Source: Udaeobacter sp025935755 (GTDB lineage Bacteria > Verrucomicrobiota > Verrucomicrobiia > Chthoniobacterales > UBA10450). Taken from it: 44,920 nucleotides of DNA. The notes beneath the pieces are model-generated. The model did not search any database. It was not told where the DNA came from and was given only the letters and a program-made list of their open reading frames with translations. The stretch spans positions 1 to 44,920 of the forward strand of contig DASUKN010000012.1 of the NCBI GenBank assembly GCA_036278715.1, written 5' to 3'. The translations under genes and the position numbers were made by a program. Below, piece by piece: positions 23,756 to 32,863 of the stretch (the first letter of the stretch is position 1; every line of letters begins with the position of its first letter).

Positions 23756-24459
23756 TTCCTGCGTTCCAAAACCAGTGGCGTCTCTACCGGGCCCTGCCGA
23801 ACTGCGCCGGTAAGTCTTCCGTCTCGCAGTCGCCCTTCGAAGGTGAATCCCATCGCGTGTGAATCGACTGTCACCAGATCGCTTTCCTGCGTAACAAGAT
23901 CGACCGGCAAAACGTTGCGCTTCCGTCCGACGATCACGAAATCCGCAGTCGCGCCATCGGGATGATTCGCAAACTTGATCGACACATGACGCGGATACCC
24001 GAGCATTTGGTAGTCGCCTTTCCATTCACCTTCGAGTTCCTTCGCCACCGGCGTGCTTTTTAGCGGATATTCAACCTGCGGCGGCCCTGTTTTCTTCAGC
24101 GTTGCTGGTGCATGATTTCCGGCCTGCTCGAAATTGCCGGCCAACTTGTTCTCCGGCGGAGGAAGCAATCGCAAATTCATTCTTATCCCGAGCGGACCTT
24201 TTACCGCGAAAGTTACATCGGGCGGTTCCACTTTGATGTCCGTGAGCGGCACACCTTTCACTCCGAACCCGGGCATGATGATCGATCCAGCCCACGCGCC
24301 GTTTTGCTGCGCAAGATCGACAACGACGGTCAACTCGTCATCAGGAACTCGCGCGCTGCCTTCCCATCGCCCGCTGATCAGGTCCTGTGCTCCGCAGGGC
24401 AACGCCGCAGCGCCAATCAGGATCGCGATCAACGCCGCGATCGCGCCGGTCGTCCTCAT
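23752..24459 (-). CDS. secreted protein with two related beta-rich domains, unknown function
   Basis: 235 residues from the ATG at 24457-24459; an ATG at 24499-24501 adds 14 residues before the signal peptide and is the alternative. Signal RTTGAIAALIAILIGAAALPCGA. Two similar modules follow: SGRWEGSARVPDDELTVVVD...GAWAGSI...GVPLTDIKVEPPDVTFAVKG...NKLAGNF, and GEWKGDYQM...RHVSIKF...TADFVIVGRKRNVLPVDLV...TFEGRLRDGRLTGAV. This pattern resembles the N-terminal module found on some bacterial secreted alpha/beta-hydrolases, but the hydrolase is absent. It is coupled by ATGA to the propeller gene, so the two products may work together. Function inferred only as an exported binding protein. Confidence 0.75.
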   Translation of the reverse strand: MRTTGAIAALIAILIGAAALPCGAQDLISGRWEGSARVPDDELTVVVDLAQQNGAWAGSIIMPGFGVKGVPLTDIKVEPPDVTFAVKGPLGIRMNLRLLPPPENKLAGNFEQAGNHAPATLKKTGPPQVEYPLKSTPVAKELEGEWKGDYQMLGYPRHVSIKFANHPDGATADFVIVGRKRNVLPVDLVTQESDLVTVDSHAMGFTFEGRLRDGRLTGAVRQGPVETPLVLERRK

Positions 24460-24589
24460 CCGGCGAACCGAGTCATGCGTGTGTATCGTGCAGCAGTTCA
24501 TTGATCGAGCGAATCTAAACCGGTCATAGCGTTCTCATTATCGCTACATTGTTTCATTTCGCCAATCTGTGTTAAATCTCGGTGCGCGA

Positions 24590-25978
24590 ATGAACTTGCG
24601 GCTCTTCACCATAATCAACGTGATCATTGCGCTGGTGACAGTTGGAGCGGTAATCTTTGACGTTACGCGACCTCGAAGCGAGCGATCGCACAGCAAAGTT
24701 TCACAAACAAGACCTCAAGAGACCTTAACGAAGTCGCAATCGGATTCGGCGAATGATGCCGTTGGCAAGCCGCCTGAGCCGATTCGAATCGAGTCTCCTG
24801 AAGATCTCGCGAACGCGCGAGTCGATGATTTAGGCGCAGTGCCTGCCGCAGCGCTTACCGAGTTGATGCATCGCGCGACTCCCGAGCAATTATCAGCACT
24901 GGCGCTCAAGTTTAACGATGCACCAACGGACGCGCGCACATTTGGCGGGATGGGAATCTTTTTTCAAGCTTGGGCGGAGCTCGATCCGAAAGCTGCATTG
25001 GCCGGCGCACTTCAAATCAATGACGTCGCAATGCGCAAATTAGCCGCGCGAACGGTAGTCAACTCTGTGTCACCTTCGGCAGCAGAGGAACTGATCACTT
25101 TTCTTACCGACGATTCACAAAAAGATCTTGGTAACGAGTCCCAAAACGAGTTTGTGGCAACACTTGTCTCCAGTTGGTCCTTACTTGATCCTCAAGCTGC
25201 GTCAGGATTCATCGATAAGCTTGGCAAGGACAAATTTGGCGGCATCTACAGAGCTAGAGAAGAAATTGCCTACAATTGGGCCACACTTGATCCGGCCGCG
25301 GCGCTCGCATGGATTGCGACGCAGAAAGGAGGCACATATCTGACTGACTCCGTTATCAGAGGATGGTGCCGCAAGGATATCGATGCCGCATCCGCTTACG
25401 TCTTACAGCATCTCGATGACCCAGCTGCTGTTCAGTTCGCCTCCTCAATCGTGGGCGCATTGTTCGACCAGGGTGTTGATCGCGCAACAGATTGGATGAG
25501 TCGTATGCCAACCGGAGCCCCTCGAATCGAAGCCGAATCTACATTGGCTTCTTCATGGGCTGCGAAGGATCCTTCATCTGCGGCGAAATGGCTTGCCACC
25601 CTTCCGGCTAACGAACAGACGGACCTGGTGAGTACGATTGCACGCAATTGGGTGGAAACCAATTGGCCAGAGGCTTCACGTTGGATCGCGACATTGACAG
25701 GCGACAATCGCGACGAAGCCATCGCTGCCGCTGTGAACCGCGAAGGAGCTACGCGGATCGATTCACTTTCACTGGCTCAGTCTATTGGAAAAGAGGAAAT
25801 GCGAAACAATGTCATTGAGAGTGTTATTCGGAGTTGGGCGGCGACTGACCCAAGCGCAGCCGAAACATGGGTGAAGGCGAGTCCGCTTTCCAGCGAACAA
25901 CGCGACCAGTTGAGTTCGGTAATTTCAGAAATGCAACAACAGACTGCGGGGGAAGAACGCATCATCATCAGCCACTGA
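24590..25978 (+). CDS. membrane-anchored helical-repeat protein, unknown function
   Basis: 462 residues from the ATG at 24590 (a GTG at 24569 is the alternative). Residues 2-24 are an N-terminal membrane segment, followed by a polar linker to about 65. The rest is made of roughly 35-residue helical repeats with a shared core, W-x-x-x-D-P-x-A-A-x-x-W/F-I: LDPKAALAGAL, LDPQAASGFI, LDPAAALAWI, KDIDAASAYV, KDPSSAAKWL, NWPEASRWI, TDPSAAETWV. This looks like an alpha-solenoid for protein binding. Not assigned to a named family. It is divergent from the gene pair at 22445-24459 and convergent with the metal-binding protein gene. Confidence 0.78.
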   Translation: MNLRLFTIINVIIALVTVGAVIFDVTRPRSERSHSKVSQTRPQETLTKSQSDSANDAVGKPPEPIRIESPEDLANARVDDLGAVPAAALTELMHRATPEQLSALALKFNDAPTDARTFGGMGIFFQAWAELDPKAALAGALQINDVAMRKLAARTVVNSVSPSAAEELITFLTDDSQKDLGNESQNEFVATLVSSWSLLDPQAASGFIDKLGKDKFGGIYRAREEIAYNWATLDPAAALAWIATQKGGTYLTDSVIRGWCRKDIDAASAYVLQHLDDPAAVQFASSIVGALFDQGVDRATDWMSRMPTGAPRIEAESTLASSWAAKDPSSAAKWLATLPANEQTDLVSTIARNWVETNWPEASRWIATLTGDNRDEAIAAAVNREGATRIDSLSLAQSIGKEEMRNNVIESVIRSWAATDPSAAETWVKASPLSSEQRDQLSSVISEMQQQTAGEERIIISH

Positions 25979-26010
25979 CCTCAAACATCGTCGGTCCGCG
26001 AAACGGATGA

Positions 26011-26949
26011 CTATTTCATCCCTTCGGCGAGTTGCTTAACAAGTTGGTTAATCAGACTTACGTAATTATCAGTCCCGGGAATGCCCCCGGGGAATTGGGT
26101 GGAATCAATCACACTCGCATCACTCGCTCGGGCCACTTTCTCAGCAACCCGGCGATCCTGATATGGTTCCACGAGAATCAATTTGATGCGGTTCTTTTTC
26201 ATTCTTTGAATCACTTCCGTCAAATGTGATGGGGATGGAGGAGTTCCAGGACTGGGCTCGAGGAAAGTGTCGATCTTTAAACCGAATCGCTGCGCGAAAT
26301 ACGGCCAGGAATCATGATAAGCCGCGACATGCTGATCATGAAACAGCTGCAGGGCGCCGCGCCACCATTGCAATTTTGCGTCGATTGTAGCTTCGAAGTT
26401 TTTGCGGTTGGCGTCATAGAATGCCGCGTTCGGTGGGTCGACCGCCATAAGCGAGCTTGCAATGCGCCGCGCAACGGCTTTGGCGATAACCGGATCGAGC
26501 ATGAAATGCGGATTGCCATTGGGATGTACCTCACCCGAACCGCGCGGCAGCCCTGTCGGAATATTCAATAGACGAATTCCTTGCGAAGCCTGAACGCGTC
26601 CTGGTTTGCCGGCGTCGAGCTTTGGATTTTTTGCCTTTTGCAGGAGCGGCGGAAGCCAGCTCATCTCAAGTCCCGCGCCAGCGTCAATCAAAACGTCCGC
26701 ATTGTGCAACGACGAAACGAAATCCTGGCGAGCCTCTACGAAATGCGGATCGTCTTTCGGTTTTCCAAGCACGACGAGATCAATCTTGTCTTTGCCAATC
26801 TCACTGGCGAGCGAACCCAAATCTGGAAGCGTGGCAACAACGTTGATCTTCGCTTGCCCAACGAGCGGACAGAATAGGAGTAGTGAAGTGAGAAAATAGT
26901 AAATTGCTCTTTTCTGCCGCTCCAGGCTCAGATAAGCGACCGCAGACAT
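26011..26949 (-). CDS. metal ABC transporter substrate-binding protein (ZnuA/TroA type)
   Basis: 312 residues from the ATG at 26947-26949, seven bases after speA. Signal segment AIYYFLTSLLLFCPLVGQA. It has the cluster A-I (PF01297) fold: INVVATLPDLGSLASEIG, the metal ligands His69 (DDPHFVEARQ), His148 (GNPHFMLDP) and His212 (YHDSWPYF), and a final acidic site near VIDSTQFPG. It binds Zn2+ or Mn2+ in the periplasm for import. No His-rich loop is present. The usual permease and ATPase genes are absent on both sides, so the partner transporter is elsewhere or the protein is an orphan. Confidence 0.88.
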   Translation of the reverse strand: MSAVAYLSLERQKRAIYYFLTSLLLFCPLVGQAKINVVATLPDLGSLASEIGKDKIDLVVLGKPKDDPHFVEARQDFVSSLHNADVLIDAGAGLEMSWLPPLLQKAKNPKLDAGKPGRVQASQGIRLLNIPTGLPRGSGEVHPNGNPHFMLDPVIAKAVARRIASSLMAVDPPNAAFYDANRKNFEATIDAKLQWWRGALQLFHDQHVAAYHDSWPYFAQRFGLKIDTFLEPSPGTPPSPSHLTEVIQRMKKNRIKLILVEPYQDRRVAEKVARASDASVIDSTQFPGGIPGTDNYVSLINQLVKQLAEGMK

Positions 26950-26956
26950 GAAAGAA

Positions 26957-28912
26957 TTAGCTAAGCGGCAGCCAGCTGCCCGGTTGCGGCGGCGCTTTCG
27001 CGCCATTGAAGCTGAGGTAGGTGTACTCCTGCAGGAAACGCTCGTAATCGTCGAGGAGTCGCATCGCGTCGTTAGGCTTAAGCCGGTCGGTTTTAATCGC
27101 CTCGTCGACTTGTGCCTTCAGCCTGCGCATCAACTCAACTTTATCCCACTGCGTCATTGCGAGTACTTCGCCGATGGTGCTTCCTTCAATCACTTCCTCG
27201 ATGTACCACCCGGATTCCTCATCGGGATCGAGAAAAACGTGTACCTCCGTGACACGGCCAAACAGATTATGCAGGTCACCCATGATGTCCTGGTAAGCGC
27301 CCACCATGAACAACCCGAGGTAATAAATTTCCCCGGGATGAATGCGATGCAGCGGCAATGTTTCCTTTACGTCCTGCAAATCGATAAACTTGCAGACTCT
27401 TCCATCTGAATCGCACGTGATATCCACCAGAGTACCGTGGCGATCAGGCGGCGTGGTGAGCCGATGGATTGGCATAATCGGAAATAACTGACCGAGCGCC
27501 CAGTGATCGAGCAACGACTGAAACACGGAAAAATTGCAGATGTACTGATCGCCGAGTTTCGTTTCGAGCTGTTTCACTTCTTCCGGCACGTAACGCAAAC
27601 CGCGATGCATGTTCACGATCTGGTGAGCGATCTGCCAGTAAACGGTGTCGATCTTCGCTTTCGATTCCAGGTCGAGAAGGCCGAGATCGAATGTTTGCTG
27701 CGCTTCCTCTTTGATTTGCTGGATATCGTGCAGGCTCTCGAGACGGTTCCCGCGTTTTAATCGCTGTTTTATTTCAAGGATGTCGCCGACCAGCTTGTGA
27801 TCTTTTTCGTTCGCTTCGACTTTGAGCTTCGGCGGAGTTTTTTCGATTGAACTAAATGCCTCGACCACCAGCACGGAATGATGGGCGACCGTCGCGCGCC
27901 CGCTTTCGCTCACAATCGCCGGATGCGCGACCCCTTCGGAGTCGCAAACGTTCATGATGTTCCAAACGACGTCATTCGCGTATTCCTGTAGCGAATAATT
28001 CGTCGAACTGTCGAAATCGCTGCGCGATCCATCGTAATCAACGCCGAGGCCGCCACCGACATCGAGATAACCAAGTTCGTGACCGAGTTTCGCCAGCTTT
28101 GCGTAGTAGCGGGCGCCTTCGCGCACTGCGCGCTTGATCACTGAAATATCCGGCACCTGCGAGCCGACATGAAAATGAACAAGTTTGAGGCAATGCGCCA
28201 GACCGGCGTCCTTTAGCATCTGGCTGGCCGCGATCAGAGCCGTTGTGTCGAGACCGAACTTCGCGTTTTCGCCCCCGCTCGGCGACCATTTGCCGGAGCC
28301 TTTGCTGTGTAAACGAGCGCGAATCCCAATCCAGGGCTCGACCCCAACTTCCTTCGAGGCGCGGATGATTTGCTCAACCTCTTCCAGCTTTTCGGCCACA
28401 ATCACAACCCGTTTTCCCAGTTTCCGACCGAGCAACGCGATCCGAATGAACGCAGGATCCTTGTAACCGTTGCAGATGATCAACGTCTCGGGGTGTTTCT
28501 GCATCGCAAGCGCCGCGACGAGCTCTGGTTTGCTCCCTGCCTCGAGCCCAAAATGAAATTGTTCGCCCGCATCTACGATTTCTTCGACGACTTCGCGCAA
28601 CTGATTGACCTTGATGGGGAAAACGCCGCGATACTGATTCTTGTATTCGAACTCGGAAATGGCGCGTTGAAAGGCCCGATTGATTGATTCCACCCGGTGC
28701 CGGAGCAAATCCTGGAACCGAATCAACAACGGAAAACTGAGGTTCCTGGCGCGCGCTTCATTAACGACTTCAAGCAGATCGATGGAACCGCCATCACTCT
28801 TCAACGGCCGCGCTTCCACGTTCCCAGAGGTGTTCACCGTAAAATAGCCTTCACCCCATCCCTCAACGTTGTATGTGGCAATGGCAGATTCGATATCCCA
28901 CTCGGATTTCAT
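26957..28912 (-). CDS. speA: biosynthetic arginine decarboxylase
   Basis: 651 residues, the normal SpeA length (fold III PLP enzyme). PLP lysine Lys101 lies in GVFPIKVNQLREVV. Other signatures are FGLEAGSKPELVAAL, GIRARLHSKGSGKW, KFGLDTTALI, LVHFHVGSQVPDI, YLDVGGGLGVDYDGS and the substrate Cys/Asp region TCDSDGRVCKFID, as well as ALGQLFPIMPIHRL. It makes agmatine from arginine, leading to putrescine and spermidine. The gene starts at the ATG 28910-28912 and is divergent from the nuclease gene. It is followed directly by the metal-binding protein gene, which probably shares its transcript. Confidence 0.95.
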   Translation of the reverse strand: MKSEWDIESAIATYNVEGWGEGYFTVNTSGNVEARPLKSDGGSIDLLEVVNEARARNLSFPLLIRFQDLLRHRVESINRAFQRAISEFEYKNQYRGVFPIKVNQLREVVEEIVDAGEQFHFGLEAGSKPELVAALAMQKHPETLIICNGYKDPAFIRIALLGRKLGKRVVIVAEKLEEVEQIIRASKEVGVEPWIGIRARLHSKGSGKWSPSGGENAKFGLDTTALIAASQMLKDAGLAHCLKLVHFHVGSQVPDISVIKRAVREGARYYAKLAKLGHELGYLDVGGGLGVDYDGSRSDFDSSTNYSLQEYANDVVWNIMNVCDSEGVAHPAIVSESGRATVAHHSVLVVEAFSSIEKTPPKLKVEANEKDHKLVGDILEIKQRLKRGNRLESLHDIQQIKEEAQQTFDLGLLDLESKAKIDTVYWQIAHQIVNMHRGLRYVPEEVKQLETKLGDQYICNFSVFQSLLDHWALGQLFPIMPIHRLTTPPDRHGTLVDITCDSDGRVCKFIDLQDVKETLPLHRIHPGEIYYLGLFMVGAYQDIMGDLHNLFGRVTEVHVFLDPDEESGWYIEEVIEGSTIGEVLAMTQWDKVELMRRLKAQVDEAIKTDRLKPNDAMRLLDDYERFLQEYTYLSFNGAKAPPQPGSWLPLS

Positions 28913-29078
28913 AGGTGTTGTGCAGCGGTATCAACCGCAATGCGCACAATTAATCAGCATGCAGAACATTCAAGCCCGTTACGCGAAAATCTTCGAATGA
29001 CGCGTGAAAGAGACAGAATGATGAGCGGTGCTGGGCGCACAGCTTGTGTTTCCTTTTCGCACACGTACTGTTTACGCG

Positions 29079-29549
29079 ATGAATAAAACGGTGATCGAGG
29101 TGCAGGTGCGGGCGGTTTTACCGACGAGCGGTGGGTGCGCGGTTTTCATCGGCAACAACGAGAAGGTTTTCATCATTTACGTCGATCAAACTGTGGGCAG
29201 CGCCATCACCATGTTCATGCGTCATATTACCAAAGAGCGTCCTCTTACTCACGATTTGATGGCGCACTTGCTCGCCGCGCTTGGCGCTAAAATAGAGCGT
29301 GTAATCATTAACGACCTGAAAAACGCCACGTATTACGCGCGCGTGATCATTCAGGTCGAAAACGAGTTGCAGCAAAAGAAGATCATCGAACTGGATGGAC
29401 GTCCGAGCGATTGCATCGCCATGGCGACACAGCAGAAGGCGCCGATTTATGTAAGCCAGGATGTGTGGGACGAAGTAGACGATATGAGTGATGTCCTGCG
29501 CAAAATGGAAGAAGAAGGATTGAAGACCGATCCGGAAGCGGAAGAGTAG
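29079..29549 (+). CDS. bifunctional nuclease family protein (BFN/DUF151)
   Basis: 156 residues from the ATG at 29079. It has the BFN core: VEVQV-like start, GGCAVFIGNNEKVFIIYVDQTVGSAI, RPLTHDLMAHLLAALGAKIERVIINDLKNATYYARVII and ELDGRPSDCIAMATQQKAPIYVSQDVWD. The DGRPSD motif and RPLTHDL are the family markers. Homologues in plants and Thermotoga show DNase/RNase activity, but the bacterial role is not settled. A C-terminal acidic helix closes the protein. It is divergent from speA and convergent with ptsI. Confidence 0.9.
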   Translation: MNKTVIEVQVRAVLPTSGGCAVFIGNNEKVFIIYVDQTVGSAITMFMRHITKERPLTHDLMAHLLAALGAKIERVIINDLKNATYYARVIIQVENELQQKKIIELDGRPSDCIAMATQQKAPIYVSQDVWDEVDDMSDVLRKMEEEGLKTDPEAEE

Positions 29550-29606
29550 TGCGATCTGCGATCGCGCCGGTAAATCGTTAAAGGGTTGAACCGTTAAACG
29601 CTCGCT

Positions 29607-31367
29607 TCATCCCAGCAAATCGCCGTAACGGCTGCCTGCGAGTTGCAGGCAACGCTCCAGGATCTCCGATGCCGTGTCGAGTTTCAATGTCTCCTCGACC
29701 AGCTCGCGGCATTCAGGAATGGCCAGGCTTTGCACGGCCCGCTTGACCCGCGGGACCAGAGTGGCTGCTGCGCTGAGTTCATCGACGCCGAGGCCTAACA
29801 AGAGCGGGACCAGCGCAACGTCACCTGCCATCTCACCGCAAACGCCTACCCAGATTCGATTCGCATGCGCGGCATCGGCAACCATTTTGAGCAAACGCAA
29901 TATTGCCGGATGCGTTGGCTCGTACAAATACGCGACCTTTTCGTTTACCCGGTCTACTGCCAGCGAATACTGAATGAGATCGTTTGTTCCGATACTCAGG
30001 AAATCGACCTCTCCTGCCAGCGCATTGGCACAGATGGCGGCGCTTGGGATTTCGACCATCGCGCCAACTTCGAGTTTGTCAGTGCTCTCAATGTTCGAGT
30101 TGCGCAATTGTTGTTTGCATTCGTTGAGTACAGCAATGGCACGGCGCAATTCATCCAAGCCAGAGATCATCGGAAACATGACTTTAACATTGCCTACGGT
30201 GCTGGCTCGCAGAATGGCGCGCAGCTGGGTTTTGAAAATTTCGTGATTCTCAAGACAAAACCGGATGGCGCGCCAACCAAGGAATGGGTTCAACTCGTCG
30301 CCGAGGTCCACTGCAGCGCCAGCCAGTTTGTCGCCACCCAGATCAAACGTTCGAATGATCAGCGGGTTCGGGCGAACGCGTTCGGCGACACTTCGATAGA
30401 TTTCGTATTGCTCTTCCTCGCTGGGCAGCGTGTCGCGGTTCAGATACAGAAACTCAGTCCGATACAATCCAATTCCTTCCGCGCCGTTGGCTGCAACTGC
30501 ATCGACGTCTGTGGGAAGCTCAATGTTGGCCGAAAGAACGATGTGACGCCCGTCGCGTGTGATTGAGGTGGTCTCGCGCAGTTGCTTGAGTTGATCGGCA
30601 ACTTTGGCCCTTCGTGATTCGATTTGCTTGTAGTGCTCCAGCGTTTCCGCCGTCGCATTGACGATCAAGCAGCCGTCGCTCCCATCGACAAGAACATGCT
30701 GCCCGGTTTCGATCTTTGCGGTGATGTCGTGCAAACCCAGCACCGCCGGAATATTCAGGGAACGGGCGAGGATCGCGGCATGTGAAGTGCGGCTGCCCAG
30801 GTCGGTAGCAATCCCCAGCACATTTTCACGGTTCATCATCGCCGTGTCCGACGGAGTGAGATTATGCGTAACGAGAATGTGCGGCTGGCTTAGCGATAGA
30901 AATGCCTTGGGAGCTTTACCCTGCAAATTGCGGATGACTCGCTTGGTAACATCCTGGATGTCGAGCGCGCGTTCGCGAAGATACGGATCATCGATTTTGC
31001 TTAGCGTCTCCGCATAGCGCGTCGCAACTTCCTGGAAAGCCCACTCCACATTGCAAAGATCGGTTTTAAGTTTTCGGAGAACCTCGTCGATTAATGTGCG
31101 GTCCTCGACTACCAGCAGGTGTGCATCGAAGATCGCCGCGTCTTTGGCGCCGATCGATTCAGCAATGCGCTGCTGCATCTCCAGAATCTGCATCCGCGTT
31201 TGGATGAGTCCGGCCTCGAAACGTCCGATCTCATCGCCCACCTGCGACGGCGCGATTTGATAACGCACCACTTCGTCCAGGTCTTCGCGGACGACATGAA
31301 CCCTGCCGAAGGCCATTCCCGGTGAAACGCCAATTCCCTCAAACCGGATTTCGCCGTTATCGCTCAT
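29607..31367 (-). CDS. ptsI: phosphoenolpyruvate-protein phosphotransferase (enzyme I)
   Basis: 586 residues, normal for EI. The N-terminal phospho-His domain has His196 in LGSRTSHAAILARS. The linker and PEP-binding barrel contain GAEGIGLYRTEFLYL, RTFDLGGDK, GWRAIRFCLE and the catalytic Cys510 in GVCGEMAGD. It takes phosphate from PEP and passes it to HPr. It lies 78 bp downstream of the HPr gene. No EII sugar permease is in the window, so this set may serve regulation (see hprK) or an unlinked fructose-type or EIIA component. Confidence 0.96.
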   Translation of the reverse strand: MSDNGEIRFEGIGVSPGMAFGRVHVVREDLDEVVRYQIAPSQVGDEIGRFEAGLIQTRMQILEMQQRIAESIGAKDAAIFDAHLLVVEDRTLIDEVLRKLKTDLCNVEWAFQEVATRYAETLSKIDDPYLRERALDIQDVTKRVIRNLQGKAPKAFLSLSQPHILVTHNLTPSDTAMMNRENVLGIATDLGSRTSHAAILARSLNIPAVLGLHDITAKIETGQHVLVDGSDGCLIVNATAETLEHYKQIESRRAKVADQLKQLRETTSITRDGRHIVLSANIELPTDVDAVAANGAEGIGLYRTEFLYLNRDTLPSEEEQYEIYRSVAERVRPNPLIIRTFDLGGDKLAGAAVDLGDELNPFLGWRAIRFCLENHEIFKTQLRAILRASTVGNVKVMFPMISGLDELRRAIAVLNECKQQLRNSNIESTDKLEVGAMVEIPSAAICANALAGEVDFLSIGTNDLIQYSLAVDRVNEKVAYLYEPTHPAILRLLKMVADAAHANRIWVGVCGEMAGDVALVPLLLGLGVDELSAAATLVPRVKRAVQSLAIPECRELVEETLKLDTASEILERCLQLAGSRYGDLLG

Positions 31368-31445
31368 GCGCTTGCGAGAGTAAAGCCGATGTCAAACTCA
31401 CGAAAGTCTTTAGCGGTGTCACTTGTGTGACGATTTCCGAGTGAA

Positions 31446-31757
31446 TCACTCTTCGTTGAATCCTGCTTTGACGAGTTCTTCCAGTTCCTCCATGGCCTTA
31501 TCGGCGTCTGGTCCGTCACAGCGGATACGCAGCTTCGACCCCTGCCCGGCTGCAAGCATCATCAGGCCCATGATGCTTTTTCCATTTACTTCTTCGCCCT
31601 CTTTCGATACCCAAATCTCCGCGCGATGTCTGCTGGCAATGCGCACAAACATCGCAGCCGGTCGCGCATGCAGGCCGAGCCGGTTCACGACCGTCAGTTC
31701 CTTTTCGATCTTCTGCGCCTGGGCAGCGCGGCTCCCTTTTCGGTACAACAAACCCAT
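31446..31757 (-). CDS. ptsH: phosphocarrier protein HPr
   Basis: 103 residues, about 15 longer than a typical HPr because of a basic N-terminal extension (GLLYRKGSRAAQAQKIEKE). The active-site His30 lies in NRLGLHARPAA, and the regulatory serine Ser61 in EVNGKSIMGLMML, so both EI- and HprK-dependent phosphorylation sites are kept. The start codon overlaps the hprK stop by one base (TGATG), indicating translational coupling. Confidence 0.95.
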   Translation of the reverse strand: MGLLYRKGSRAAQAQKIEKELTVVNRLGLHARPAAMFVRIASRHRAEIWVSKEGEEVNGKSIMGLMMLAAGQGSKLRIRCDGPDADKAMEELEELVKAGFNEE

Positions 31758-32785
31758 CAGGTCGTCCCTTCCCCTGACACATTAGAGCGTTTTGAAGGCG
31801 GCTGCTCCATCAGCCGAAGCAATCTGGCATTGAAATCAACAGCGGCATTTTGCCCCAGCCCTTTTAGTTTTTCGTCCATGGCAGCGACTTCAATCAATCG
31901 CGCCATGTCGCGTCCCGGTCGTACCGGGATAGTCACATGGGGTACCTTCAAACCGAGAATTTCGTAGAATTCCCGATCAAGCCCGATTCGGTCGACTTCT
32001 TCCACGTCCCCCCACTCCTTTAAGGTGACAACGAGATCGAGGCGTTTCTCCACTCGAATACTTCCGATGCCGAACACCTTTGCCACATCGATGATACCAA
32101 TCCCGCGCACTTCCATGTGATTGCGCGTCATTTCGGGCGCCCTGGCCATGAGCTCGCGTCCTTCGATCATCGTGATGCGAGTCACATCGTCAGCTACAAG
32201 ACTGTAACCGCGCTCAATCAACCCGAGCACACACTCGCTTTTTCCGATGCCACTTGCCCCGCGGATCAACACACCAATACCCAGGATATCGACGGTGCTT
32301 CCAAATTCCGTCACCGTCGGTGAGAAATCCATCTCGAGAGCAATCGTAGCGGCGTTGATAAACTTCATCGTGATCATTGGCGTCCGGAACACCGCGATTT
32401 TTGCCTGACCGGTGACACTCAGCAACTCCGGCGCGAGACGAAACCCGCGCGACATCACCAGACACGGAAGTCTGTGTTTGCATAAATTGCGAAATCGCTC
32501 AACGCGAAGTCTGGCAGGCAAACTTTTCAGATAAGAATGCTCCGCCGCACCGAGCACCTGGACACGTTTTTCAGCGAAATAGGTGTAGAACCCCGAAAGC
32601 GCCAGTCCGGGCCGATTGATGGTGGGTTCTCGGATTTTTCGCTGAAACCCGACGCACGGACCTTCGAGCTTCATTTGCAGCTTTTCGGAGTGCCTGTTGT
32701 AGAAGCTTTCGACCGTGACAATAGGCACGCTTTTCTGCTGAAGGCTCGAAGATGTAATCGTTTGCGTCCCGGGTTCTTCCGCCAT
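31757..32785 (-). CDS. hprK: HPr kinase/phosphorylase
   Basis: 342 residues. The N-terminal domain spans about 18-145, and the C-terminal kinase domain has the P-loop GASGIGKS (176-183), VADDVTRI (the second acidic pair) and the HprK signature EVRGIGIIDV (225-234), followed by the K/R loop. It phosphorylates HPr at the regulatory serine with ATP and reverses this with phosphate, a metabolic sensor rather than a sugar transporter. It is coupled to the HPr gene. The N terminus has about 15 residues more than common homologues. Confidence 0.95.
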   Translation of the reverse strand: MAEEPGTQTITSSSLQQKSVPIVTVESFYNRHSEKLQMKLEGPCVGFQRKIREPTINRPGLALSGFYTYFAEKRVQVLGAAEHSYLKSLPARLRVERFRNLCKHRLPCLVMSRGFRLAPELLSVTGQAKIAVFRTPMITMKFINAATIALEMDFSPTVTEFGSTVDILGIGVLIRGASGIGKSECVLGLIERGYSLVADDVTRITMIEGRELMARAPEMTRNHMEVRGIGIIDVAKVFGIGSIRVEKRLDLVVTLKEWGDVEEVDRIGLDREFYEILGLKVPHVTIPVRPGRDMARLIEVAAMDEKLKGLGQNAAVDFNARLLRLMEQPPSKRSNVSGEGTT

Positions 32786-32863
32786 CAGACGTAACTTCTA
32801 GCGTGAATACCCGCAATTTCCAATCTGCGTGATACGCCGGATGAGGGCCTGTTGCTCAATTTG

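Noticed and set aside
29575..29601. Possible solo heptamer array after the nuclease gene (GTTAAAGG, GTTGAACC, GTTAAACG)
   Set aside because: The spacing is 8 bp rather than 7, there is no inverted partner and no four-helix-bundle gene. Too short to claim as an excision scar.
29865..30566. 233-codon plus-strand frame within ptsI
   Set aside because: Opposite-strand shadow; ptsI motifs are intact on the minus strand.
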